30,133 bases of DNA from a virus: the IMG/VR virus record IMGVR_UViG_3300023179_000366, positions 1 to 30,133 of that record. The stretch is one strand, 5' to 3'. The notes beneath the pieces are model-generated. The model was not told where the DNA came from. It did no database searches and saw only the letters and a program-made list of their open reading frames with translations. Of the stretch, positions 13,950 to 23,917 are shown piece by piece; position 1 is the first letter of the stretch; every line of letters starts with the position of its first letter. Position numbers and translations under genes: made by a program.

Positions 13950-15014
13950 TCAAAAATCCAACTTAACTCTTATAAGTGCTTCCTTAGTGAAATCTTTTTT
14001 AAGTGGTTTTGATAACTTAGCCACACCTAACAATTCATTATTATCGTTATATAATCCTACAGTTGTAATATATGTTTGTGGATTTTGAATAAATGCATCA
14101 TAAACTATAGTACCAGTTGAACCTGAGATAAAACTTGGGTTTTCTGAATAGTTAAATTCAGCGTTTCTTGCTCTTACAAACACAAAATCAGATGTCACTG
14201 TTTCTTGACTATTTAAAGTAAATGAACTAGTGATAATTGAACCTGTTATTAAACCTGTTTTACCTGAGTTTGATGTATATAAACGTGATGGATTTTGATC
14301 ATTAGTATTTGAGTTTTTTAATGTGCCTAAACCAATACCACCGTTTGATGATTGTAAATCTAAAGCTGAAGCATTTAATATAATTGTTCCAATATCTGGT
14401 AAGAATAAACCATATGATCCTGAGATAGTCATTCCTGGTCCTATAGCTCCTGGAGCACTGCTTCCTGATGATATAGCTGCTCCGTCACTACCTGATACTA
14501 TTTGGAACACACGTCCACAATCTAAATAAGTTATAGTAGTAACATCATTACTATTATCTGTAAGAGTAATAGTTGATGAACCTGAATATAAAGTTAAATT
14601 TAAACTACCTGGAAATAGGGATTGTTTAAATCTTGATCTTTCAATTGTTAAAGCGTAAAAATCAGGTTGTGTTACTCCATTAAATGTAAAGGTAGCATTT
14701 TCATCACCATAAATTAAATTACGAAATTGACCATAAATTGTTCTTGTTGGAGATAAACCATTTATACCCGCGTTATATAATAATGAGCCTGAACCATATT
14801 GGTTACCGTATGCTATATTGAATTGAATCTCAGCGGTTGAATCTGTTGAGGCGGTGTTATATACTGTTAAATAGTAATTACCACTTGTACCAGCATATTG
14901 AACAGATGAAGTATACATTTGTGATAATGTAGGAGTATATGCTGACCATGCTGGTGCTGTGATTGAATCCGCACTAACAATAAAATCTTCTGTATCTAAT
15001 CTTTTAAAAGCCAT
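13950..15014 (-). CDS. Virion structural protein with shared C-terminal domain (354 aa)
   Basis: Starts MAFKRLDTEDFIVSADSITA. The middle is Gly/Ser-rich (GSGSLLYNAG; a GSDGAAISSGSSAPGAIGPG stretch at about 175-195), as in tail fibre or decoration proteins. The C-terminal module (RNAEFNYSENPSFISGSTGT, then YITTVGLYNDNNELLGVAKL, SKPLKKDFTKEALI) is shared with the downstream 326-residue protein. A virion-surface location is likely; the exact structure is unknown. Confidence 0.7.
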   Translation of the reverse strand: MAFKRLDTEDFIVSADSITAPAWSAYTPTLSQMYTSSVQYAGTSGNYYLTVYNTASTDSTAEIQFNIAYGNQYGSGSLLYNAGINGLSPTRTIYGQFRNLIYGDENATFTFNGVTQPDFYALTIERSRFKQSLFPGSLNLTLYSGSSTITLTDNSNDVTTITYLDCGRVFQIVSGSDGAAISSGSSAPGAIGPGMTISGSYGLFLPDIGTIILNASALDLQSSNGGIGLGTLKNSNTNDQNPSRLYTSNSGKTGLITGSIITSSFTLNSQETVTSDFVFVRARNAEFNYSENPSFISGSTGTIVYDAFIQNPQTYITTVGLYNDNNELLGVAKLSKPLKKDFTKEALIRVKLDF

Positions 15015-15025
15015 TTTTATTTTAA

Positions 15026-15691
15026 TTAGCAGTTTGTACTTTTATTTATTTGAACTGGAACTGTTACTCTAGCACCACTATCTCTACCTACTACAGTCAA
15101 TGTTGTTGATATTTGATCTACTCCTGTTGGGAATAATATATTAAGTGTTGTAGCTGTTAAGTTAATAGTTGTACCAATTACTGTTTTAGATACATTTGTA
15201 CCAAGAGTAGTTGTTGAATTTAAACTAGTAGCTTGTGTTGTATTAATACCTACACCATTAAATGTGTTCATTAAACGAACATCTGATATAGTAGCTGTAT
15301 AACCTGAGGCTTCGTATGTTTGAGTTCCACCTAAATAATTTAATGTTTGAGGTGTAATTGCTAATGAAGCACCTTGTGTTAAAGTAATTACTGTATAACC
15401 TAGATCTAAGATAGGTAATTTTGAAGTACCACGAGGTAAAGTAGTAAGTAAATATTTCATTACTTGAGTTTCATCAGGAAATGCTTCTAATAAAGGCATA
15501 CCATCAATCGCTTGACCATAATATGCTGATCCAGATGGATGATTAGGATTATACAATGTATAATCAATTTCATCATCTGATAGAGCAAATTGTGTAATTC
15601 TGAATGAACCATCGTTCTTGGCTAACAATTCTCTGCCTTTTCTTGTTAAGATAGCATCAACTGTTACTATTGAGTTATTAAGAAATCCCAT
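15026..15691 (-). CDS. Conserved phage virion structural protein (221 aa)
   Basis: The N-terminal 80 residues are a highly recognisable block of uncultured marine T4-like phages: MGFLNNSIVTVDAILTRKGR, ELLAKNDGSFRITQFALSDD, EIDYTLYNPNHPSGSAYYGQ. The ILTRKGRELLA-type motif is typical of tail-associated proteins. The C-terminal half is Thr-rich beta sandwich (TTLGTNVSKTVIGTTINLTA), possibly Ig-like. Its place between the large fibre-like gene and the two paralogous structural genes supports a baseplate or tail-fibre connector role. The motif TATTTATAAT lies just upstream. Confidence 0.7.
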   Translation of the reverse strand: MGFLNNSIVTVDAILTRKGRELLAKNDGSFRITQFALSDDEIDYTLYNPNHPSGSAYYGQAIDGMPLLEAFPDETQVMKYLLTTLPRGTSKLPILDLGYTVITLTQGASLAITPQTLNYLGGTQTYEASGYTATISDVRLMNTFNGVGINTTQATSLNSTTTLGTNVSKTVIGTTINLTATTLNILFPTGVDQISTTLTVVGRDSGARVTVPVQINKSTNC

Positions 15692-15708
15692 TTTCTTTTA
15701 TTAATTTT

Positions 15709-15718
15709 ATTATAAATA
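15709..15718 (-). promoter_or_regulatory. Intergenic motif TATTTATAAT
   Basis: Exact copy, abutting the stop codon of the 15719-18076 gene and 17 bases before the ATG at 15691. Of all copies this has the most promoter-like spacing. Confidence 0.45.
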
Positions 15719-18076
15719 TTATGATATTATTCCTTTTTGAGTAAGATCTTGAATTATACCACTATAATTGTTTTTTAATGTTTGAGAAATATATTGTGGT
15801 TGAAGGATCCCAGTTCCTCCATTTGTTGTTTTTTTAACATTCATTATAACATAAGTTCCATCATCTACTATTCTGTATAATACAAAATGGTTTAAAATAG
15901 ATCCTGAAGGTATAGGTGGAACAACAGTTAAATACACTCTATCTGAAATTTCAACATTTGTTATATTAAATACTTTGTTTGGATTATATTCTATTCTAAT
16001 ATAATCACCTATTTGAGCTTCCCAAGGTAAAGTTATTTGATTAAAACCAAAATCATAAATAGATTGAGGAGCTTCCTGGATATATTGATCACCATACCAG
16101 TTAAATAAACCAATAGATGATGTTAATACACTAACATTATTGCCTGTTAAATATTCTCCTACAGTCCAATAATCTCCAGAAGCTGTTGCTGAGTTAGCAG
16201 GATATTCGTTTAGTCCTTGGAAATAACTGTTTTTAATAGAAAATTGTGATGTAACATATGAGTTAGAAATAGAGTCAACATTTACTGTTATAGTGTCATT
16301 AGTGTTAAATACTTGGTAACCAGTACTTAAACTCCAAGGTATTTCATATGTTGTATTATCTATTTGTTGAGCGTTATTTAAATTAACATTTAAGTTATAA
16401 CTAGTTATAATATCTGAATTTTTCTTTATTCTAAAAGATATATCAATATTTGAATTAGGGTCAGGAAGTAAACTACCTCCATGAATAGCGAAATTTACTC
16501 TAACAGTTCCTCCGGCGTCAAATTTAACTCTATTTGAAAAATCTCCAGTATTACTATTAAAATAATAAGCTGAAGGAGTAGTAATATTATAGTTACCACC
16601 CGAACTACTGTTTGGTAAAGTTATATTAGAAAAATTTATTTTAGTTTCAGGATTACTATAACTGATAAGTTGAGAACTTTGAATGGCTTTAAAATTATAA
16701 TTCCAAGTATTTATTACACTGTATTTATTCAAATCAGCAAAAGACATACTAGGTAAATAATTTTGCAATCCAGATCCTGTTTCTGTTATCAAAATAGGCG
16801 ATATTCTACCTACTCCTGTTATTTCATGAATTCCATATAAATTTGAATTAGGAGTATTACTACTATTTATAGAAGAAGCAATAGCTTTTTTTTCTTTTTC
16901 AAAATTATCTTTTAAATTATATAAAGCAATAGTCCCAGGTTCAGGGTTAACTGTATTACCATTTTCATCTATTAAATATTTAATGAAATACGCTGATTGG
17001 TTTATTATTTCAGGACCTGTGCCTCCAATACCGTCAAAATAAGCTATATATGTTTTATTTTGTTCAACATTAGGTAAAGCACCATATCCACCATTTGTTG
17101 TTAATTGATTAAAATCAGGTGAATTACTCTCAACACCATTATATCTAATATTAGACCAAGCTTGAGAAGTATAATTTGAGTCTTGGACTGAAGCTTTAAA
17201 AGCAGTACCAGATATTATTTGTTGATAATTAACAGGAGTTGTATAATTTGAAGTATAATCAACTTCCATAAATTTATAAGAATATTCTGAAGTGTCAGCG
17301 TTCCCAAATAGCGGGTTATAATCATTATAATCCCAATTTATGAATTCTGGGTTGAAGATAGTTAAAATAGAATTTGAAGATGTAGGAGCTATAGATTGAG
17401 TGATTTTAAGATAAGATACACTATTTAGTTTTAATGTTCCTCCACTGTTAGTTTTTTTATAATAAAGTTTAAAATTATTTAATTCAGTAGGATTATTATC
17501 AGATGTTAATATTCCATTTAATAATATATCTTGAGTGGCACCAGCAGTAATAGTACCTGAAGTTTCAATATATTTAGCTCCATCTGTTCTATTAAACCAC
17601 TCATTATTAGCGAATACAATATAATAGTCTTGGTTTGTACTTGTTGCTGTAAAATTCAAACTAGCACTAATAATAATAGGAATGTTAGGAGTTTGATTAA
17701 ATTTATATATTCCTGATGTTTGATTAAAAGAATTTTGGGAGTCATTGTTAACAGAAGTATATAAGCTAACAGCATATACAATATTATCACTAATAATAGG
17801 TCCTCCTGTGCTTTTAGAAGCAGACAAAGAATAATCTAAAATACCATAATTTATAGAAGATGTACTTTGATTTTTAGTTTGTATCCCATAAACAAAATAA
17901 TCAGCTTGTTCTTGAATTGTAACTATATTATATTGTATAGGACCTAAATCATCATAATTAATAGTTAAATTAGATAATTGACCTAAGTAACCAGATTGGT
18001 CTAAACCACCAGAGTCATATCTATTAATTTTGATATATTTTACTCCTTGCCCGTATATTTGTCCGTATTGATTCAT
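15719..18076 (-). CDS. Large tail or fibre-like structural protein (785 aa)
   Basis: A 785-residue protein, very rich in Asn, Ser, Tyr and Ile, with alternating beta-strand patterns and no helical coiled coil. The start is MNQYGQIYGQGVKYIKINRY. Segments such as IPIIISASLNFTATSTNQDY and TVRVNFAIHGGSLLPDPNSN read as beta-sandwich strands. I recognise no named family; composition, size and position next to the LamG protein make it a baseplate or tail-surface component, possibly for receptor contact. The gene begins 8 bases after the previous stop. Confidence 0.65.
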   Translation of the reverse strand: MNQYGQIYGQGVKYIKINRYDSGGLDQSGYLGQLSNLTINYDDLGPIQYNIVTIQEQADYFVYGIQTKNQSTSSINYGILDYSLSASKSTGGPIISDNIVYAVSLYTSVNNDSQNSFNQTSGIYKFNQTPNIPIIISASLNFTATSTNQDYYIVFANNEWFNRTDGAKYIETSGTITAGATQDILLNGILTSDNNPTELNNFKLYYKKTNSGGTLKLNSVSYLKITQSIAPTSSNSILTIFNPEFINWDYNDYNPLFGNADTSEYSYKFMEVDYTSNYTTPVNYQQIISGTAFKASVQDSNYTSQAWSNIRYNGVESNSPDFNQLTTNGGYGALPNVEQNKTYIAYFDGIGGTGPEIINQSAYFIKYLIDENGNTVNPEPGTIALYNLKDNFEKEKKAIASSINSSNTPNSNLYGIHEITGVGRISPILITETGSGLQNYLPSMSFADLNKYSVINTWNYNFKAIQSSQLISYSNPETKINFSNITLPNSSSGGNYNITTPSAYYFNSNTGDFSNRVKFDAGGTVRVNFAIHGGSLLPDPNSNIDISFRIKKNSDIITSYNLNVNLNNAQQIDNTTYEIPWSLSTGYQVFNTNDTITVNVDSISNSYVTSQFSIKNSYFQGLNEYPANSATASGDYWTVGEYLTGNNVSVLTSSIGLFNWYGDQYIQEAPQSIYDFGFNQITLPWEAQIGDYIRIEYNPNKVFNITNVEISDRVYLTVVPPIPSGSILNHFVLYRIVDDGTYVIMNVKKTTNGGTGILQPQYISQTLKNNYSGIIQDLTQKGIIS

Positions 18077-18083
18077 TGATATA

Positions 18084-21000
18084 TTATCCTCCTGTTAATG
18101 AAAATTGCACTCCTCCTGGTACTCCCGCAGGATATATTATACTACCAGAATCCCACCATAAATATATTTCACCTTGATTTGGTGAAGTGTTTATATTTGT
18201 AAAATTATCTAATGGTGTTATGTTACTTTTATAAAACACAATATTATAATCTATTTCTAAAGTTGATGGATATTTAAACACATTTGCTTCGTTTAATTCT
18301 CCATTTGAAGCTTCAATTACTGTTCCTGGTAATTCTCCATTGTAAAATTCTCTTTGGTCTTCTCTTATTAAATAAGTTGAACCGGTAGGACCTAATTCAA
18401 ATTCAGGCCATGTTTGTTGTGAATATGAATATATCCCATCTACCCCAAAAACCATTTCTACTGAGGCTGAGGGTCCATTAAGAGTGAAGTCATACATTCT
18501 AATAAAGAATTCTTCTCCATAATTACATTCTGTTAACCAACTCGCTGAGTCAAAAGCAGTAGCATTAGGACTTGATCTATAAGATGATGAAAATTCATAT
18601 ACTACTATATTAGTATCACTAGCAGAATAGAAGACTTTTATTACACCATTAAAATATGTTGTGAATGAACCACTTTCTATATTCCATTCAATTACTTCTG
18701 TAGGGAAATAATTAATTATATTAGAATTACTAGAAGAAACTTGAAAATAATTTTGTGTATTAGAACTTCCATAAGTAATACTCGCGAAACCTCCAGATAC
18801 TGCAAATAAATAATTTGATTGAAGAGAGGATATATTATTAAATTCGTTAAATGTTCCACCTGTACTTCCACTAAAGAAAGCAGTATCTATAGAACCAGTT
18901 AATGTTAAATCTTGAGCGTAATTAAATACTTCATATAATCCTGCACTTGAAGAATAGATATTAGCATTTTGTACTTGATATGTATCCATTGTTGGTTGAG
19001 GATACTTATTACGTTCTAATATATGTTGTTTCACTACTACACCTGATCTTAGATTTGTTCTTGCAGGAACAAAATCCTTAATCATTTTAAATAGAGAATT
19101 GTCAAAGAACTTAATTAGTCTAATATAATCAAATAGATCATATCTATCATAATACTTTTTAAAATGATCCATAGCTAATACATTTAAATCAGGATATGAT
19201 GTATCTGAAGTAAGTATTTGTCTTGGATCACCAATATATTCACCTATATTAAAATATCCTAACGAAGCAATAATATCATCATCAATTTCATTTGTAGGTG
19301 AGAACGCTACTTCTAAAGCATTAACATCAGGTATTTCACTTTGGTCAGAAACATACTGTTGTTGAATGTTTATATATTGTGATAATGTATTACCAGATTG
19401 AGAATACTCCAAGTTTATTTGAGGAAGACTTTGAGATATAATTTGAATCTTATCTGTTGTTCTATTTCTTAATCCAACTATAGGTTGATCTAAATAATTC
19501 ATCTCAACATTTGTCTCATAATAACTTTGTGTTTGAGCAGAGGCACTAAAATATATGAAATAATTACTTGAAGATAAAGTTATATTATCTCTTTTTAAAA
19601 AAGATTCAGTTATTAATAAATTAGCAGCTCCTGTTATTGCTGGGTGTAAAGATGTTAATGATGATGAAGAATAAGTTAGAAGTGAAGATGTGAATTGAGA
19701 TTCTAATTCATTACCCAATGGTGCTCTAAATGCTAAAATATCAAATGAACTTAAAGAACCAGTATTATTTAATCCATCAATAGATTCGGGATTCATAACA
19801 TAATTTCTAAATTGAGATTCACTCAATGGAGAAGCATAATATCTAAATTCTTGGAACGAACCTGAAAATACTCTATTAGCAGGAATAAGTATATTACCTG
19901 TGTTACGAAGTATTACAATAGAATTAAAGTTAGAACCTAAACGTACTCCAGTATCAATCCAAGTATTTGCAGTACCTGCTGTTCTAGAATCATTCCATGA
20001 AGCATTAAGTGAACTTGAATTTGTCCCATCAACATATATACTAGAAGAAGCTATGAATCCTATAGTGTTACCTTCCTCATTATCATAAATTTTATTAGCA
20101 GCGTATAAAGTATATGTGGTATTTGAAGAAGAAACAGACATAGAAACATGCTGATTTCTTTGTAACATAACACTCCACCATCCACCATCAAAAAACGGTA
20201 GGCTTATTTCAGGAGATAAAACATGCTCACTACCAACATCTGCTCCACCTGAGATGTAAAATTGAAGAGTACCATACTTTTCATATGGATCTACTGATCC
20301 TGAATATGAACCTGTTCCTGAACCTGAGTAGAATAGTAGTATTCCAAAAGATGAAACTCCAACATTAGCTATTGGAATACTATTTTTAGCGTTTAATAGT
20401 AAAGACTGAGTATAAGGATTAGTTGTTGGTATTCCTTCAGTTTTAAATCTAAATTGGATACAATCTGGTACTATTAGTTCATTTGAGTCTAAGTAGTTTC
20501 TTTTAAGAGGTTGCCAAGGAAAAGATACTAATGCTTTATTATATGTTTTAAAAGCATAAGAATATCTATTTTGAAAATAATCATAAGTAGAAGTATCTTT
20601 ATCTCTACCTCCAAATTCACTAATTCTTAAAATAGTGTCCGGGATACCATAAACATTAATTAAATTACGTAAACCAGCAACTGTACCTTTTTGTTTTAAT
20701 AATAAAGGTAAGTTATGATATAAACGTTTATATACTTCTTTATTTATATCATCTATTGGTTCATATAATGCTGCTTGAGAAGCAGTTATATAATTAGTGA
20801 TTAATTCTGTTGGGTCACCTGGGTAGTAAGTGATGTCATCTAAGAAGTAACCATAGTCACCTTCTACAATATAAGGGCTAACTACATAAACATTTCCGTC
20901 AACACTTGAAGAGAAACTAGAGGATGGAACTATGTTAAATCCAGTGAATGCATTATATAAATCACTAGTACTAAAATTGTTTTGATATATTTTTAAACCA

Positions 21001-22412
21001 AATGATCTTAAAGCATCCGCTACTAAATCTTTAGAAATACCAAAATCTAAACGATTATCACCATTATATCTATTAGTTACATCTTTATAATATAACCAAA
21101 TATTATCATAATGTTGTCCAATCATATCAATGAACACTTTGTAAGGTTCATTTTGTGGGTCATCTCTTAGATAATCAGGTATAGTATTTACAAGATAGTC
21201 TTGGTTATTTTGGTCATAAATTGAAGCACTTTCAATTAAATCATTATACCAAGTGATTACTATTGTATCATTACTTGATAATGGTATATATGGTGGGGTA
21301 GTTGTACCTTTGGGGTATGTTGTTGAACCTGTATTAAAATACAACCAATACTCATATCCATCAAAGTTCTTGATAATATTATCTATTTTATCTTGTAAGA
21401 TAGAAACACTAGAAGAAATTGAAGATGATTCAGAAGTACCTAAAGTTGTAATGTCTGAGTTATATTGTTCAATTAATTGTATTTTATAATAAAAGTTTTC
21501 AATTCTACTTTCAGCTGATGAGAAATGTATAAATTCTGAAAAATTAGAATAATCTACTCCTATAGCTATACTAGGATCATTTAAATATGATGTTATTTGT
21601 TGATATGAAGAAGCTAATCCTGTTGTTAATAACTCAGCGTAATTAATATAATTTGATGAATTATTAATTCTATCTTTTAAAGGTAAATCAAAATTAGGAC
21701 CTTTAATAGTAGGATTAGTAATTTTAGGGATAATTACCTCAGGTTGAAATTGTATATTAAATGCTAAAGGATCTGCTACTTGAGTAACAACCCATAAAGT
21801 ATCTTTTAATCTAAATTGACTAGGTAACGCCTCATATAAATTAATTAAAATTTCATATTGAGGTTTAGTATTATCTAATAAAATATTATTAGCAATAATT
21901 AATTGGTTACTTCCAAAGTTTAAATAAAAATCTTGGAAATATATTGAACTTGCTAGTTTTATTTTAAAATCATTAACTGATGTTTCTATATTAGTATTAG
22001 ATAAAGTATTACTAGTTATTTTAATTTCAGTTCTATCAGGTGAAATATCTTTAATATAAAATACTCTATTATCTGATGATGAACTTAATTCATTATTTAA
22101 AAAATTATAGACAGCATTGTATTCACCATTTGTAAATCCTCTAGCTATTAAATCTTGTTCTGGTTCAATGTCAACACTATAAACTACTGAAGAGTTTGAT
22201 GGTGAAGGATCATTTATAATTCTATAGTTAATAAAATTTTGATCAGTTATTTGAAATGACTGATCTGGAGATAAAATAGTATACTCCACATAGTTTTGAC
22301 TAGGATCAAATTGTGAAGGTGTTTCTTCTACTGGGATTAGATTTATATCCTGAAGTGAGTAATTTTGTACTTCTAGGGTTGTAGGATCTATATTTGTTAT
22401 AATTGCTGCCAT
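18084..22412 (-). CDS. Giant baseplate/tail protein with LamG-like domain (1442 aa)
   Basis: The largest gene of the window. The N-terminal 500 residues are mostly beta-rich and unassigned. Around residues 560-605 lies a conserved block, YHNLPLLLKQKGTVAGLRNL then INVYGIPDTILRISEFGGRD, which I recall from large structural proteins of T4-like environmental phages. Residues about 645-870 have the pattern of a concanavalin-A/LamG jelly roll (IQFRFKTEG, DGGWWSVMLQRNQ, ASSSIYVDGT, FSGSFQEFRYYASPLSESQF), a common sugar- or surface-binding fold. The C-terminal third is Ser/Tyr-rich. By position after gp25 and gp6 it may stand where T4 has gp7, though no sequence match to gp7 can be claimed. Confidence 0.7.
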   Translation of the reverse strand: MAAIITNIDPTTLEVQNYSLQDINLIPVEETPSQFDPSQNYVEYTILSPDQSFQITDQNFINYRIINDPSPSNSSVVYSVDIEPEQDLIARGFTNGEYNAVYNFLNNELSSSSDNRVFYIKDISPDRTEIKITSNTLSNTNIETSVNDFKIKLASSIYFQDFYLNFGSNQLIIANNILLDNTKPQYEILINLYEALPSQFRLKDTLWVVTQVADPLAFNIQFQPEVIIPKITNPTIKGPNFDLPLKDRINNSSNYINYAELLTTGLASSYQQITSYLNDPSIAIGVDYSNFSEFIHFSSAESRIENFYYKIQLIEQYNSDITTLGTSESSSISSSVSILQDKIDNIIKNFDGYEYWLYFNTGSTTYPKGTTTPPYIPLSSNDTIVITWYNDLIESASIYDQNNQDYLVNTIPDYLRDDPQNEPYKVFIDMIGQHYDNIWLYYKDVTNRYNGDNRLDFGISKDLVADALRSFGLKIYQNNFSTSDLYNAFTGFNIVPSSSFSSSVDGNVYVVSPYIVEGDYGYFLDDITYYPGDPTELITNYITASQAALYEPIDDINKEVYKRLYHNLPLLLKQKGTVAGLRNLINVYGIPDTILRISEFGGRDKDTSTYDYFQNRYSYAFKTYNKALVSFPWQPLKRNYLDSNELIVPDCIQFRFKTEGIPTTNPYTQSLLLNAKNSIPIANVGVSSFGILLFYSGSGTGSYSGSVDPYEKYGTLQFYISGGADVGSEHVLSPEISLPFFDGGWWSVMLQRNQHVSMSVSSSNTTYTLYAANKIYDNEEGNTIGFIASSSIYVDGTNSSSLNASWNDSRTAGTANTWIDTGVRLGSNFNSIVILRNTGNILIPANRVFSGSFQEFRYYASPLSESQFRNYVMNPESIDGLNNTGSLSSFDILAFRAPLGNELESQFTSSLLTYSSSSLTSLHPAITGAANLLITESFLKRDNITLSSSNYFIYFSASAQTQSYYETNVEMNYLDQPIVGLRNRTTDKIQIISQSLPQINLEYSQSGNTLSQYINIQQQYVSDQSEIPDVNALEVAFSPTNEIDDDIIASLGYFNIGEYIGDPRQILTSDTSYPDLNVLAMDHFKKYYDRYDLFDYIRLIKFFDNSLFKMIKDFVPARTNLRSGVVVKQHILERNKYPQPTMDTYQVQNANIYSSSAGLYEVFNYAQDLTLTGSIDTAFFSGSTGGTFNEFNNISSLQSNYLFAVSGGFASITYGSSNTQNYFQVSSSNSNIINYFPTEVIEWNIESGSFTTYFNGVIKVFYSASDTNIVVYEFSSSYRSSPNATAFDSASWLTECNYGEEFFIRMYDFTLNGPSASVEMVFGVDGIYSYSQQTWPEFELGPTGSTYLIREDQREFYNGELPGTVIEASNGELNEANVFKYPSTLEIDYNIVFYKSNITPLDNFTNINTSPNQGEIYLWWDSGSIIYPAGVPGGVQFSLTGG

Positions 22413-22413
22413 A

Positions 22414-22782
22414 TTACATTGAAGAAGAAACTGAAGAACTTATAGGTATGTTTGTTTGTAATGATAAAATAGTTTGGTTAGCTGCTAATAAGTCTTGTCT
22501 TAAGACAGTTATTTCATCTAATAACACTTGAACTTCTTGTCCATTAATATTATCTAGACCAGCATATTCTCCACTTGTTTTGGATATATAAGTATGAGAA
22601 TTAGTGTCACCATCAACAGGAATATCATAAAATATTGTGTTGTATAATGTAAAAAACTCCTCAACACTAATAGTATTAGCGGTTGAGGGGGTAGGAAGTG
22701 ACTGTTGAGAAAATGAAGTATCAATCGTTTTCTCATAAGCCTCTTTATTATAGGATATTCTATTTAAAGGATAATTAGCCAT
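22414..22782 (-). CDS. Small structural protein with C-terminal coiled coil (122 aa)
   Basis: The N-terminus is MANYPLNRISYNKEAYEKTI. Residues about 82-111 (QEVQVLLDEITVLRQDLLAA, NQTILSLQTN) have heptad-spaced Leu/Ile, a short coiled coil, followed by a Ser-rich end. Likely a minor virion or assembly protein, given that it sits between two structural genes and overlaps the upstream one by 8 bases. No family recognised. Confidence 0.65.
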   Translation of the reverse strand: MANYPLNRISYNKEAYEKTIDTSFSQQSLPTPSTANTISVEEFFTLYNTIFYDIPVDGDTNSHTYISKTSGEYAGLDNINGQEVQVLLDEITVLRQDLLAANQTILSLQTNIPISSSVSSSM

Positions 22783-23896
22783 TAACTATTTTAAAATAAT
22801 AATTATCATCAAAAATTATTGTCGAACCATCTATAATAGATTTAATTAAAATTTTATAATATCTTTCAGGTTCTAAACCATTCATATATAATGTAAAATA
22901 ACTTCCTATACTATCCAAGCTTAATTGAGTATATTGATCATCAAAATCAATTACATATTCATTGGTGTCTAGGTCTTTAATAGCATAGTATGAAGCTGTA
23001 GGTAAGTAGTAGTTAACAGTATAGAATGAACTAGTCTGCCATGTTCTAGCAGGATATGTAGGTCTACTATTTACTCTAAATCTATTTATACTTTCAGGAT
23101 AAAATACACCTGGGTTCTCAGATATTGCTACTGTTGCTATTTGTGTATTTAAAATAGTTAATGTAGAAGAACCAGTATTGAATGTATAATCTCTCCATCT
23201 AAATTCTAATTGTGGTGGGTAAATAGTATTAGTGTCTCTTGAAAAAAACTTCATATTTACCTGATAGTCTTCGCTATCAACAAATTCAACAGCTTGTTTA
23301 ACTATGAATCCATTATTATTTATAGAACCACTATACCATGCTTTTACCATGTTAGTGATGTTTACATCTATGTCTCCACTATCTAAATAAGCGAAGCTTT
23401 GAGTTGAAAATATAGGTAATACAGTTGCATTTGATGAACTATAATACCAGTTACCTCCTCCTGATGAACCACTACTATAAGAAGCAGTCACATTAGTTGG
23501 GTAACCATTATCTAACCAAGCGTTACTACCTGAGTATGATTTGTAATTCCAACTTACACCATCTGTATATTCAGGGCTGTATAAATACTTTCCAGTACCC
23601 ATATTCCAGGTTCCATAAACTGGGTAGAATTCAAGTGTAGTAGTTAAGTTTAAACCACTTAAATTAGCTACAAATCCTCTAAAATTAGCTTGCCATTGAG
23701 AGCCACTAATTTTATTATTAATTACATCGTTTATTTCAGTACTATCAAATTGTACTAAGAATCTACTTGCTTGAGGAGTTCCAGATATGCTTATATCAGT
23801 AGATGATTCTAATATTTCATCTAACCCAGTATTTCTATTTGGGTATACAGAGTATATAGAAGCATCTTTAGTAGGAAATATTTTGTAAACAGCCAT
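22775..23896 (-). CDS. DNRLRE-like virion structural protein (373 aa)
   Basis: Begins MAVYKIFPTKDASIYSVYPN then RNTGLDEILESSTD. The K-D-A-x-I-Y-S...N-x-G-x-x-x-x-L opening is that of DNRLRE-type beta-sandwich domains, often carbohydrate-binding. RFLVQFDSTEI and Trp/Tyr-rich strands (GTWNMGTGKYLYSPEYTDGV) support it. The C-terminal about 100 residues look like a fibronectin-III-type sandwich (LYMNGLEPERYYKILIKSII). A tail or baseplate surface protein, placed directly after gp6. A copy of the intergenic motif lies 6 bases upstream of its ATG. Confidence 0.7.
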   Translation of the reverse strand: MAVYKIFPTKDASIYSVYPNRNTGLDEILESSTDISISGTPQASRFLVQFDSTEINDVINNKISGSQWQANFRGFVANLSGLNLTTTLEFYPVYGTWNMGTGKYLYSPEYTDGVSWNYKSYSGSNAWLDNGYPTNVTASYSSGSSGGGNWYYSSSNATVLPIFSTQSFAYLDSGDIDVNITNMVKAWYSGSINNNGFIVKQAVEFVDSEDYQVNMKFFSRDTNTIYPPQLEFRWRDYTFNTGSSTLTILNTQIATVAISENPGVFYPESINRFRVNSRPTYPARTWQTSSFYTVNYYLPTASYYAIKDLDTNEYVIDFDDQYTQLSLDSIGSYFTLYMNGLEPERYYKILIKSIIDGSTIIFDDNYYFKIVNG

Positions 23897-23901
23897 ATTT
23901 T

Positions 23902-23911
23902 ATTATAAATA
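23902..23911 (-). promoter_or_regulatory. Intergenic motif TATTTATAAT
   Basis: Exact copy in the 21-base gap after the gp6-like gene and 5 bases before the ATG at 23896. If a promoter, the transcript would be almost leaderless. Confidence 0.4.
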
Positions 23912-23917
23912 TAAAAA

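Noticed and set aside
18092-18098. AGGAGG before the 785-residue gene
   Set aside because: It is part of the final Gly-Gly codons of the previous gene and lies too far from the ATG for good spacing.
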